Assembly: GCA_000151295.1 (NCBI GenBank)
Contig: GG745343.1
Coordinates: 321,237-385,236, forward strand
Reading direction: 5' to 3'
DNA length: 64,000 bases
Source of the DNA: Allomyces macrogynus ATCC 38327
Taxonomy: Eukaryota > Blastocladiomycota > Blastocladiomycetes > Blastocladiales > Blastocladiaceae
Under the pieces are notes generated by a model. It was not told the DNA's origin, did not search any database, and worked only from the letters and a program-made list of their open reading frames with translations. Numbering within the stretch: position 1 is the first letter of the stretch; every line of letters starts with the position of its first letter. This document shows, piece after piece, positions 43,924 to 54,254 of this stretch. Both the position numbers and the translations under genes were made by a program.

Positions 43924-44181
43924 ACAATCGACTGGGCGACGCGGCGGCCCACGCGCGCTGCCGCGGTCAGCTGCGCTCCTTAGCCTTGTTGTCGGTCAAC
44001 GGTCAACGACTTGACCACTGACAAGTCCATTGCCCACTGATTATCAAGACGCGTTCCGCGCGCGATGCCTCGGCACTGCACCGTCAACTGAAATCCCCGA
44101 CTCTTCATCGCTCCTTTCACCCTGTCCACCTTCCAACCAGCTCACGCCCTCGTGATCGCTCGTCTTTCCCCGGACACCACG

Positions 44182-45995
44182 ATGCTAACCAAGTCCGCGA
44201 CCGCCAGCACCGGCAAGAAGAAGGCTGGCGGCAAGAAAACGCGCAGTGCCGAAGAGGCCTCACGGCAAGCAGCACTCGCGGCCGCGCGCGTCGACGCCGT
44301 GCGCGCTCTGCGGCAGTCGTACACAGCCCAGGCGCGGCTGTTCTTGCGCGAGCCAGCACCCGCCGTGAGCACCCAGATCGACCGTGCCGCGGCCGACGGG
44401 GTTGACGTTGACAAGGTCTGTCCTGACAGCTCCGTGTGTGTGCGTGCAGGTGGCCGTGACTGACATTGTCCACCGCCGCGTGTAGCTCGTCCTGACCAAA
44501 CTCTCCCTGACCGCCAGTGACCTGTGGGCGCTCGGCACTGCGTTCGAGTCCTACGCCGCGCTGACCACGCTCACGCTATGCATGATCCCGCTTGACGACA
44601 AAATGGTCGCGGCACTCGCGAGTTTCGTCACGGCGCACCCGGCCCTCACCACACTCTCCCTCGTCGACACCCATCTCGGCCCTGGCGCCGCTGCACACCT
44701 CGCGTCGTGCGTGCCGCACTCAGCGCTCACCGCTTTACACATCGACTACAACTCTCTGGGGTCCGCCGCATGGCATCACTTCCTCCTTGCGTTGATCCCG
44801 CCCGCCGAATCGGACGCGTGCGAGTCCTGCGCGCTCGCAGTTGTGCGCGTGAGGGAGGCCGCCGAGGCCGCGGCCGCAGCGGCGGCGAAAACTGCGGCGA
44901 TCGCGGCGCTTCCGCCGCCGCCGCCGAAACCCGCGCCGCTGGTGGAGAAGGCGAAGAAGGGGGCTAAGGGCAAGGGTACCAAGGCGAAGAAGAAAACGCC
45001 GGCCAAGGTAGAGGTCGTCCCGCCCCCACCGCCGCCGCCATCCAAGGAAGACCGCCGTGCCGCGCGCCCGCACACTACGCTTGCGCGACTGTCGTGCAAA
45101 TTTGCCGGGATGGACGAGGAAGTTGGCGATGCAATTGGGCGGCTGCTCGCGGGCAACTCGTCGATCAAGTGCGCTTTCGCCCTCCCCTCCCCGTCCACCT
45201 CATCGCCCTGACACCCCCCGCTCCAATAGGGACCTCGACCTGTCCGGCAACCGGCTCGGCCCGCGGGGTCTCCTCGCCGTCATGGAAGGCCTTCGGTCGA
45301 ACACCGTCCTGGAAACGCTCAACGTCTCGGCCAACGGCGTACGCGCCGCCGCCGCGTTCGCCGGGTCCCCGATCGACGCGAACGCGGCACTGCGCGCAGC
45401 GACCGCCGGAATCACCGCCGTGCGGCGGCTCTCCCGCGGGAACCTGGCCGCGACCTCTGCGGCAGCGCCTCGCGGCGGGATCGCGAAAGTGCGCATTCCG
45501 AAAGCGTCGACCGCTGCACCTCCACCCCCTGCACCGGCCGCACCTGCGGCGACGCTCGCACTACCGCCCGACACCTCCACGGCGGCGACCGACGCCGAGA
45601 GCGATCCGGCCCCACCCGTCGCGCCCACACCACCTCCACCGCCCGGCGCCGCCGCCGCGGTCGCCGCCGCACTCGACGGGCTGTGTGCGCTTATCAGCGA
45701 CCCGGACGCCGTCTCCCGGCTCGCATCCGTGGACTTACGGCACAACCACGTCGGCGACGACGGCGCTGCGCGGATCCTGGACGCGTTGAAGGCGCGGGCG
45801 ACGGCGATGGCGGGCGCGGCGGGCGGGACGGGTCCGGTGCCCGTGACTGTGTACGTGTCAGAGCGGACTCCCGCGGCCGTGTACGCGAAGCTGCACGATG
45901 TGAATCGAGCGATGGAGGCAAAGCGGCGGTTGATGGGCGGGAAGAAGAAGAAGAAGGGAGGGGTGACTGGGAAGAAAAAGGTGGTGAGAAAGTGA
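44182..45995 (+). CDS. Leucine-rich-repeat protein with Lys- and Pro-rich inserts
   Basis: Exons are 44182-44415, 44486-45168 and 45230-45995 (560 aa, in frame). The N-terminus is basic (KKKAGGKKTRSAEEASRQAA). LRRs follow: LVLTKLSLTASDLWALG, LTTLTLCMIPLDDKMVAAL, LTTLSLVDTHLGPGAAAHL, LTALHIDYNSLG. Then comes an Ala/Lys/Pro-rich insert (KKGAKGKGTKAKKKTPAK), a further LRR (DLDLSGNRLGPRGLLAVM, VLETLNVSANGV), a Pro/Ala-rich insert and a last repeat (SVDLRHNHVGDDGAARIL). It ends with a Lys-rich tail (KKKKKGGVTGKKK). LRRs broken by charged, low-complexity inserts recall flagellar LRRC71-type proteins, but I see no signature that proves it. No signal peptide or TM helix is present. Confidence 0.65.
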
Positions 45996-46435
45996 GAACG
46001 AGAGCGAGGGAGTGTTTGTGCGATGGATGATCGATACCTTAAGATTTGGACGGATTTGGACTGCCTTCTTTTGCGTTGGGCACACTGACCGGTGGAGAAC
46101 CAAGAGCAAATCGATAGCAAACGCGCGCCATGGGAGCGGGCGCAGAGGAATCTGTATCACAGGGCGCGCACGACCGCGGTGGCCGAACCCATGCAAAATG
46201 AGGATGAGGGAAACGCAGGCAAACGGGGGGGGAAAGAATCGACAGCGCGGCCTCGCGCGACAGAGATCGAACGGAAAAGCAAGCGTGCAAATCGCAAACG
46301 CCCGCGCAGGAACGCTTCAAAAATAAACAGAGACGGGTAGAGAACGAACGAAACGACAATAAAGAATCATCAAAGCCCGACACGCACTACCTATAAACAA
46401 CTCCTGCCGCGATCCTTCTCCACCCTGCGCCGCGC

Positions 46436-49262
46436 TCACAGGTCGAGCGCGCGCTTGAGCTGCGCGAGCTTCTTGGCAATCTGGTCGCGGTCGGCCTCGG
46501 ACTCGGCAAACTTCAGTTTCGTCACGACCAGCTCGTCCTGCATTTCCTGCAACTGCAGGCCGAGCATGTTATTCCGTTCCTGGAGCGCGCGCTGTGTTGG
46601 ATCGTGACCGTGAGCGCGACCAGAACCGGCGGCCGCGCGACGGGGTCGGTGGGGTCGTGGTCGGTGGCGTCGCGGACGGCGAGGGCGTGCGTGATGACGA
46701 CGAGGTGAAGACCGACCAGAGCGAGCGGCGTGTCGGTGGCGGCGTGAGCGTGGGCGTTGGCGGGGTCGGCGGCAGCGGCGGGATGGGAGGAGCGGCGTGC
46801 GTCTGTCAGTTCCAATGGTTTCGTGGACGCGCAGGGTCGACAAGTGGGGTCAGGGAAAGTGAACAACAAAAATATCGGTGATTTTCATCCAAAAATCGCG
46901 CATCTCGGTCAAGCGGGGGCGCGGGGGCAGGGGGGCGGGACAATGCGTGATGCAATGGAGGGCCGGCGGCGGTGGCAAGGGTTCGAGATGCAACAAAAAG
47001 ATGGCAGTAGAGGGATGGATGCCCAGCGGAGAGATGATACAGAAAAAATACAGAAGCGTGGGGATGGGGAGAGACACAACAAACCCCCCTCTCGCAAGAA
47101 TCAAAACATGAACCGGCGCACCTTATCCGCGTCCTCGCGGCCATCCTGTTCGCGGCGGCGCTGCTCGGCGTGCTCGCGCTCCTCGAGGATCATGGCGCGC
47201 AAATCATGCACCTGTTTCGCGAGCGCCTCGTTGGCCTCGCGCAAACTCGTGTAGTTGAGCTTGGTCTGGATCAGTTCATTGGCCAAGTCGACGTGCTCTT
47301 GGTTCACGAGCGTCAAGTTGCGTTCGAGCGTCTTGATACGGTCCTCGAGTCGGCGGTTCTCGGCCTTGAGCGTTTCCATGAGCACGAGGTGTGCGTCGGC
47401 GAGTTTCACGTCCTGGTCGTACTGTGCCGCCAACTGGTCGAGCCGTCGTTTCGTCACCTTGATCTTGATCGCGTCCTCGACAAACTCGTTGCCGTGCGTC
47501 GCATAGTACTCGAACAGGCCCGTCTTGAGGAATTCGAGCAAAGACTCGAATTCAAGCGTGAGCAAATGTGCCTCGTGCTTCTTCAAGAGCGCCAGTGCAA
47601 ACTTGAGCAGGACCTCGACTAAAGGACCCCCGTGTCAGTGATTTCGCTCGGCAGACACACATTTGTCGCAAGATACGGGTGGACAGGATACGTACCGCCC
47701 TCGGCAAAAATCAAGTCGAACACGCGCAGGACGAGATCGAGCGGGAACCGGTAGGCAAAGAGTGTCATGAACCACTGCGACGCGTACATGGTGGACCGCA
47801 CGCCCTCGCGCGTCAAGTGCTCGTGCACGTCCGGCATTTGCTCGACGAGCAGCTGGTCAAACTGGAACATGCGCAGCTGCAGGCCGTCCATGTGCGGCGT
47901 GTAGTGGCCGCGCAGGCCATACGTCTTCAGCAGCTTGACGAGCACGCAGAAGGCCTCCTCGTCGGGCATCTGGAACGATGGAATTGGCGAATGAGCACGT
48001 GCGAGATTTGGAACGCAACATCTGCATCTCAATTCGACGTACGTTGAGCAGCAGCGGCCCTGCGACAAACGACAGCCCCTGGCAGTACCCGACCTCTGGG
48101 TCGAAAATCGAGTAGGCCTTGACGACATGGAACAGCGCCTCCTGGCCCGGTCCACCGGGGGTCGCAAAGAAAGGGTGGCCCGGGAACGTGCGCGGCAAAT
48201 CGCGTTGAATCAATTTCTCAAATGGTGACGGTAACGGCAAAAGCCGCTGGAACTCGCGCTCGAGTTCGGCTGACTTGGCGCCCGACATGAGCAGCCAGAC
48301 GGTGCCGCGCACTTTCGCGGGAATCCCCATTTGCACCTGTTTGAGCAGCTGCTTCGGGTGGCGCCGTGCGATCGTGTCGTAGTCCTGGATCACCTTGCCC
48401 CAGAATTCTATCCGCGGCGCGCGGGGAGAACGGTCAGCGATGCATGCGCAGGCGCGGCGGTGAGGTGGGCGGGGAGAAGTCAAATACCCCAGTCGACGTC
48501 GTCGTCCTCGGACTGCATCGACTCGCCCGATGCGGCGCGCGCAAGGTGCGGGTCGGACGCGGCCGGGTTCGGCGAGACGGCGCGCTTGGCCGTGGTCGTG
48601 GCCGCGGTCGCGCCCCACCGCAATTTCTCGAGCGACGACTTGAAGAAGGACGAATAGGACGAGGGCGCAGGCGACGTGGGTGTCGGTTGCGGCGAAGTCG
48701 CCGCGTGAATGGGCGTCGGCGATGCAGGTGCTGCCGTCGAGAACCCGGGCACACCGAGAAACGAGGATTTTGCTGGCGGCGGCGGCGGAATCGGGATCCC
48801 GTGCGGTTCCGCATCGCTGTCGGACGACGCGGCGGCTGCTGACGCCGACGTGACCGACGACGGGCGCGACGAATTGGAGACGGTCGACAAGGGGAGTGGC
48901 GTGTTACTGGCAATGACCGACGACCGCACGGTTGGCCTCGGCGCGCGCATGGTGGTGTGCACAGGGGTCACTTCGGCGTCGTCATCCTCGTCAGCGCCAT
49001 GCGCATTGACTAGGACCGCATCGTCGTCGTCGGCATCGCGTGCGGGCGACGCGGCGGGGGACAGCGGCAGGGGTGTGGCGCGGTGCGGGCTCGACGCGCG
49101 CGAGGCGGTGCTGGATGGCGGTTGTGGCTGCTGCTGCTGCAGGCGCGCGAGCGGGATGGTCGCGGGCAGAATGGGCGAGGCCGGGCGGTCGTTGGGGTCG
49201 TCGTCGCGCAGGCCCGCCCAGGTCGCGGCCGACATGGGCGTCGGGCTGGCAAGAGCGTCCAT
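46436..49262 (-). CDS. TBC-domain Rab GTPase-activating protein with C-terminal coiled coil
   Basis: Minus-strand exons are 49262-48488, 48407-48043, 47969-47696, 47618-47122 and 46591-46436 (688 aa). A Ser/Pro-rich N-terminus of ~250 residues ends DDDVDW-EFWGKVIQDYDTI, the usual lead into TBC. The TBC domain has GIPAKVRGTVWLLMSGAK, the arginine finger in LIQRDLPRTFPGHPFF and the glutamine finger in VGYCQGLSFVAGPLLLN, so the dual-finger catalytic pair is intact. Later come YGLRGHYTPHMDGL and SQWFMTLFAYRFPLDLVLRVFDLIFAEG. The last ~200 residues are a coiled coil. The layout matches EVI5/Gyp5-type RabGAPs, which act on Rabs in secretion. The last intron (46592-47121) is 530 nt, the longest here. 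If it is not removed, the protein ends at VRRFMF, 5 residues past exon 4. Confidence 0.88.
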
Positions 49263-49762
49263 GGTGATGATGGCGGCAGCGACGGCGGGTGGGCGGGCGG
49301 GCGGGCAGGCGGATGGGCAAGCACGGGCGCGGCAGCAGCAGCAAGTCGGGCACGCTCGGGGGGGCGCAAGAACGAGAACGTCGACGGGGAGACGAGGACG
49401 TCGATGGCGTTGGTGGTGCGGGCCGGTTTGGTGGAGGTGGGCGGCGGGCGTGGAGCGCGTGGCGGTGGGGCAGCCTGTCGGTCAAGTCAAGTTCGTCAAA
49501 GGCAAACGCACGTACCGCCCGAAGGTCATACCAAAAGGCCAAAAACCCAAAAACCCAAACCACTCTCAATACAAAACCAAGCCAAAAACCCAGTCCAGCT
49601 GGACACGTGCACCCACGCCGCACCGCCAATGTCTCGCACATGTCGCTGATCACCATCCAACCGTCAACCAGACCGACAACCAATCTAATCGGTTTGCGCG
49701 CGCCGCGGCCGCCGACTCCGCTCACGACTCGCCGCACCCCCACCACCGGCCCGTCCACCACC

Positions 49763-50524
49763 ATGATCGGCCGCCCGACCGCCGCCGCAGCCATCGCGCC
49801 GGTGCGCCGCGCCTTTTCGACTTCCTGCCCGGCCCTCTCCAACATTGGCCGGCAGCCAATCGCCTACGACGCCAACTCCGTCGAGATCACGTTCAAGAAC
49901 CCGAACAAGGTCCCGGAGCCGACGGCCGGCGCGCCGGGCAAGCACGCGCTCGAGCTGCGCAAGTCCTACACAGTCAACGTCAAGGGCCCGCTCGGCACGC
50001 TCAAGCGGGACCTGATGCCGTTTGTACGGCTTGCTCCCGTCCCCGTCCCGCGCAAGATGCTGCAAGCCGCCGCGCCCGCCGTCGGCGGCACGCCCGCCGC
50101 CCCGGCAACCCCGGCACCAACGGCGGCGCTTTCCGTGAACGTGGATTTCCCACAAGTGGCCGCGCAGCGCGCCATGTGGGGCACGTCGCGCGCGCTTTTG
50201 GCCAATATGGTCAAAGGCGTCACGCAGGGCTGGACGGCGTCGCTCAAGCTGGTCGGTGTGGGTTACCGTGCGGCCGTCGAGGCGCGCACCGTGCAGCTCA
50301 AGCTCGGTTACGCTAACACGGTCGTGATCCCGATCCCGGACGGCGTTGAGGCCAAGTGCCCGGCGCCCGACCAGATTGAGCTGACGGGCATCGACAAGAT
50401 GCTCGTGAACCAGTTTGCGGCCACGATTCGGTCCTACAAGCCGCCTGAGCCTTACAACCAAAAGGGCATTTTTGTCAACGGCGAGACGATCAAGAAGAAG
50501 GCGCCCAAGGGCAAGAAGAATTAG
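49763..50524 (+). CDS. MRPL6: Mitochondrial ribosomal protein uL6m
   Basis: A single exon of 253 aa. The start at 49763 gives MIGRPTAAAAIAPVRRAFSTS, a typical Arg/Ser/Ala mitochondrial targeting peptide with no acidic residues. The mature protein has the two L6 domains: VNVKGPLGTLKRDLMPF in the first, with an Ala/Pro-rich insert, and WTASLKLVGVGYRAAVE, QIELTGIDKMLVNQFAATIR and PPEPYNQKGIFVNGETIKKK in the second, which is the uL6 signature. It belongs to the mitochondrial large subunit, near the sarcin-ricin loop side. An in-frame ATG at 49637 would add a Thr/Pro-rich leader, but the targeting peptide argues for 49763. It is divergent from the RabGAP with ~500 bp between. Confidence 0.9.
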   Translation: MIGRPTAAAAIAPVRRAFSTSCPALSNIGRQPIAYDANSVEITFKNPNKVPEPTAGAPGKHALELRKSYTVNVKGPLGTLKRDLMPFVRLAPVPVPRKMLQAAAPAVGGTPAAPATPAPTAALSVNVDFPQVAAQRAMWGTSRALLANMVKGVTQGWTASLKLVGVGYRAAVEARTVQLKLGYANTVVIPIPDGVEAKCPAPDQIELTGIDKMLVNQFAATIRSYKPPEPYNQKGIFVNGETIKKKAPKGKKN

Positions 50525-50704
50525 GGCTGTTGGCCGCGGTGTTTTGTGTTTGGTTTTGCTGTGTTTTCCAAATTTCTACATAGCGTAGTGTATTTCATTT
50601 TGGTTTTCCAGCTGGAAAGTCGAGCGAAACGGGTTTGACGTGGATTTCATCATTCAGAGGAAGGCGCGTCGTGCAAAGCAACCGACCATCGTGCAGACCC
50701 GAAA

Positions 50705-52224
50705 ATGACCAACGCACCCCCTTCTCCAAGCGCAACCACCATGAGCAAAACGACGACCAACACGCCAGGATCCCAACCCGCATCAGCGCCGGCCACAGCG
50801 GCCCCATCTGCCACCAATGCAGCGACCATCACAATGTCAACAACCGCCCCAACCTCGCTCCTCAGGGCCCAGCACATCGAGTTCATCCGCAACCTCGACA
50901 CGCGCCGCGACGAGCTCGAGTACTGGCTGACTGAGCACCTGCGCGTGAACGGCATCTACTGGGGGGTCACGGCGCTCGAGCTGCTGGGCGCGCGCGACGC
51001 GCTCGTACCGAAGGATGTCGTGCAGTTTTTGATGTCGTGCTATAACGCGGACGACGGTAACTTAACAGCCCTTTGTTTGCGCGGTGTCTTGAAGTGGAAC
51101 TGATGATGGTAAATGGTGTGTGTAGGCGGGTTTGGCGGGTTCACTGGCCACGGCTCGCACCTGCTGTATACGCTCAGCGCGATCCAAGTGCTCGTCATGT
51201 ACGACCGCGTCAACGTGCTGGATCGCGAGAAGGTCGTGTCGTGTACGTGCTTCCCGCGGCGCCTATTTGTCCCTCTGGATCGCTGTGGGCTCACCCTCCT
51301 CGATTCCCAGTCATCGCCGCGCGCCAAAACCCCGACGGCTCGTTTACCGGCGACCAGTGGGGCGAAGTGGACGCTCGCTTCTCCTACTGCGCCGTGTCGG
51401 CGCTCTCCCTCCTCGGTCGACTCGACGCGATCGACACCGCCAAGGCCGTCGAGTTTGTCCTCGCGTGCCGCAACTTCGACGGCGGGTTCGGGACCGTCCC
51501 CGGCGCCGAGTCGCACGCGGCCATGGTCTTTTGCTGTGTCGGGATGCTCGACATTCTCGGTCAGCTCGACGAGATTGACACACAAGCGCTCGGGTGGTGG
51601 TTGAGCGAGCGGCAGCTGCCGTGCGGCGGGTTGAATGGACGGCCCGAGAAGCTCGAGGATGTACGTTGTGATGTGAATCGCGCATTTCGCGCAACGTGAC
51701 GCTTGCTTGAACTTCTTACTGACGCGTCCACCGCGTGATCGATAGGTGTGCTACTCGTGGTGGGTCCTGTCGTCGCTCGCAATGCTCGGTAAAGTCGACT
51801 GGATCAACAAGGCCGCGCTCGTACAGTTTATCCTGAGCGCACAGGTACGCACGCACGCACCACTCGCTCCATCGCGTCGCACCGCCTCGGACACCAGGCT
51901 GACTCCCGCGCGTGCTGTGTAGGACACCGAGACCGGCGGCATCGCCGACCGTCCGGGCAACTTGCCCGACGTGTTCCACACGCTGTTCGGGCTCGCCGGT
52001 ACGCGACCTCCACCCCGCCGCTCCCCGACCTGGACCTTCCCGCTGACAGTGCTGCGCGTGTAGGCCTCTCGCTGCTCGGCGACAGCACGCTCGGGGCCAT
52101 CGACCCGACCTACTGCATGCCGCGCGCCGTCATCGACCGCGTGAGACCCAAGGTCGCGCCACGCACAGGCGCACCGGTACCACCAGCAGTAACAGGGCCG
52201 AAACCGGCACAGCGCGAACTATGA
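50705..52224 (+). CDS. BET2: Rab geranylgeranyltransferase (type II) beta subunit
   Basis: Exons are 50705-51056, 51126-51242, 51311-51660, 51746-51844, 51923-51998 and 52064-52224 (384 aa, in frame). The core is the alpha-alpha barrel of prenyltransferase beta subunits: [131 protein letters not shown]. Zinc ligands Asp, Cys (VCYSWW) and His (VFHT) are present. With the alpha subunit and the Rab escort protein it attaches geranylgeranyl groups to Rab C-termini. The N-terminal ~50 residues are Ser/Thr/Ala-rich with three Met (50705, 50741, 50834), so the true start is uncertain. The C-terminal tail ([15 protein letters not shown]) is longer than usual. Confidence 0.93.
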
Positions 52225-52866
52225 CACGACGCGTGCGTGCGCGGATGAGAAATGGAGCCAGTTTTGTCCCTGCCCCGCCTGGCGTGGCCGCCGCGCGGCT
52301 CAGGCCAGATCCCACGCTCACCACCTCGCGTTCGTGCCAGGCGCGTCAGGCGCGAGAGTTCGAGAGGGATCGCGATAAACAAAATGGAAGTTGCGCCCAC
52401 CAACCGAGCATAAGGCAAGTGAGAAGCCTGCGGTAATTTACGGTGCGGTGTCGGCTGGCCGCTTGCAGCGCGCCACAGAGTGCGTCAGGGCACAACACTA
52501 ACAACCACCAAGCAGAGTCATGCTCGCTGCCACTGCAGCTGGCCTGCCGACGTGGCGACCCACCTTCTCATCGAATCGCCGCCGCACCGCCCGTCGCGCG
52601 CCCATGCATCCGTTTGTTGAGATGACGAGGGCTGGACAACGGCCGCGACCATAAAGGGCCCCGTTGCCCCTCGGCTCGCCGCTCGCCGCCCATCTCCACT
52701 CTCCGCATCTCTCTCCATTCGTCTCTTTTCCGCTCTCAACCGCTTGGGCTTCCATCCCTGTTCTCGGCCACCCGGGCCCCAGCGGATCGCTGCCATCGCG
52801 GACCGCAAACACAACAACACAACACCCACCCTCTCTCGGGCTCCCTGCCCTCCCACCTCGCGCACC
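52225..52866. other. Intergenic
   Basis: No gene is seen. The last ~150 bp are pyrimidine-rich, like a 5' leader for the coiled-coil gene. Confidence 0.4.
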
Positions 52867-53901
52867 ATGGCCGCCGCTGTCGTATCCGCCGAGTCCGCCG
52901 CGCGAGACCTCGCCGCGGCCCTTGCCGCCCGCGACGCCGAGCTCGCCGAGTTCCGCACCGAGTCGGCCGACTACGAGCGCGAACTTGAGGCGGAAATCGA
53001 CCTGCTCACGCACGACGTCGACACCGAGCGTTCTCTCGGTGCCCGTCTGGCCGCGGAACTGGCCGACGTGCAGGAAGCTTCGCGGGCGACGGCGCGCGAC
53101 GCGGCCGATGCGATTGACCGGCTGCAGACGCAGTTGGCGAGCACGCGCGCGCAGGTGGAAGTCGCACGCAAAGTGCGGTGCGAGAAGGAGGACGAGGTGG
53201 AGGCGCTGGAAATGCGCACGCGGTACGGCTTGACGTTGAGGACGCTCGTGGGGAACGGTTGGACTGACTTGGAGTACGTTGCCTCGTCGAACAGAGAACT
53301 CGACGCGTCCCTGTCCTCGATGTCCACCCAATACGCCCGCGCCGCCGCGCGGCACACGGCGCTCGACACGCAGCTCGCGACCGTCCGCGCCGCACAGGCC
53401 GCCGAGCACGCGCGGTTAACCGCCGCGATCGCCGCGGCCAAGGCGCAGCTCGCCGCCGTCCCCGTGCCGCTCCCGTCCCCACCACCTTCGCCCACGACCG
53501 CCGACGTCCCGCCTCCAGCGCTCCCGCCGCGCCGCAGCAGCGTCACGCGCAACACCACGTGCCCACCGGCACTGCCACCGCGCCGGCGCACGTCGCACCC
53601 GATCCAGACCAACGGGATGGCGCCGATGGCCGTCGATCCAGTCCCCCCCACCGCCGCTGCCGCGGTTCGCACGTCGAAGAAGTTGGCGCGGTCGTCCTCG
53701 GCGACCGAGGCCGCGGCGAAACACGTGGCGCGTTCTGTGCGCGGGATTCGCACGTACCTCGCAGCGACGGCTGCCGCGGCGGTGCGCGCGACGAGCTCGT
53801 CGAATGCAGCGATCACGGCCAAGGAGGGCACGGGCCGCGTCCGCGGGCCGGCGACGGCGACGCTCGCGGGGTCGTGGCGCCAGATGGTCCGGATTGCATG
53901 A
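52867..53901 (+). CDS. Coiled-coil protein, possibly NudE/NDEL1-like
   Basis: Exons are 52867-53222 and 53295-53901 (320 aa). The first ~180 residues form a long coiled coil (ARDAELAEFRTESADYEREL, EAEIDLLTHDVDTERSL, RELDASLSSMSTQYARAA). The 72-nt segment 53223-53294 has no stop and stays in frame, but it has a GTACGG donor, a CTGAC branch site and an ACAG acceptor, and it codes for a Gly/Trp stretch that would break the coil, so I treat it as an intron. The second half is disordered and carries two PPALPPRR motifs (class II SH3-ligand type) and an Ala/Arg-rich end. Length and a leading dimeric coil fit NudE-type dynein regulators, but sequence support is thin. Confidence 0.55.
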   Translation: MAAAVVSAESAARDLAAALAARDAELAEFRTESADYERELEAEIDLLTHDVDTERSLGARLAAELADVQEASRATARDAADAIDRLQTQLASTRAQVEVARKVRCEKEDEVEALEMRTRYGLTLRTLVGNGWTDLEYVASSNRELDASLSSMSTQYARAAARHTALDTQLATVRAAQAAEHARLTAAIAAAKAQLAAVPVPLPSPPPSPTTADVPPPALPPRRSSVTRNTTCPPALPPRRRTSHPIQTNGMAPMAVDPVPPTAAAAVRTSKKLARSSSATEAAAKHVARSVRGIRTYLAATAAAAVRATSSSNAAITAKEGTGRVRGPATATLAGSWRQMVRIA

Positions 53902-54254
53902 CGTCGGTGATTCCTTCCTCACTTCTCGACGGACCGCCGCCAGCTGGACGTGAGTTTCAAAAAGGCCGCCGCCGCGGAGGTGTGCGCGGGGGAGAGGAAC
54001 GGACGCGTCGCCGGAAGAACACGTTGCTTTGAATCGTTGAGTTTTGCTGGTGTTTCTTCTCTTCGTGTATATACTTTTTTGCGCCTGTCCATACGAAAAT
54101 TGATACATACCATGTGTGCTCCTAATACCATGTGTGCTCCTCCAATTTTAGTTGGACGACGGAGAGCAAGGAGCGGCGACGATGGGATGTCGGGCGCGCT
54201 GTGTGCCGGCCCTGGCCCTGGGTCGACGACTGGGCACGCAAGAAGAAAGACAGG
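53902..54254. other. Intergenic, convergent genes
   Basis: 3' flanks of two convergent loci. It contains a 16-nt direct repeat (TACCATGTGTGCTCCT at 54108-54123 and 54126-54141). Confidence 0.4.
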
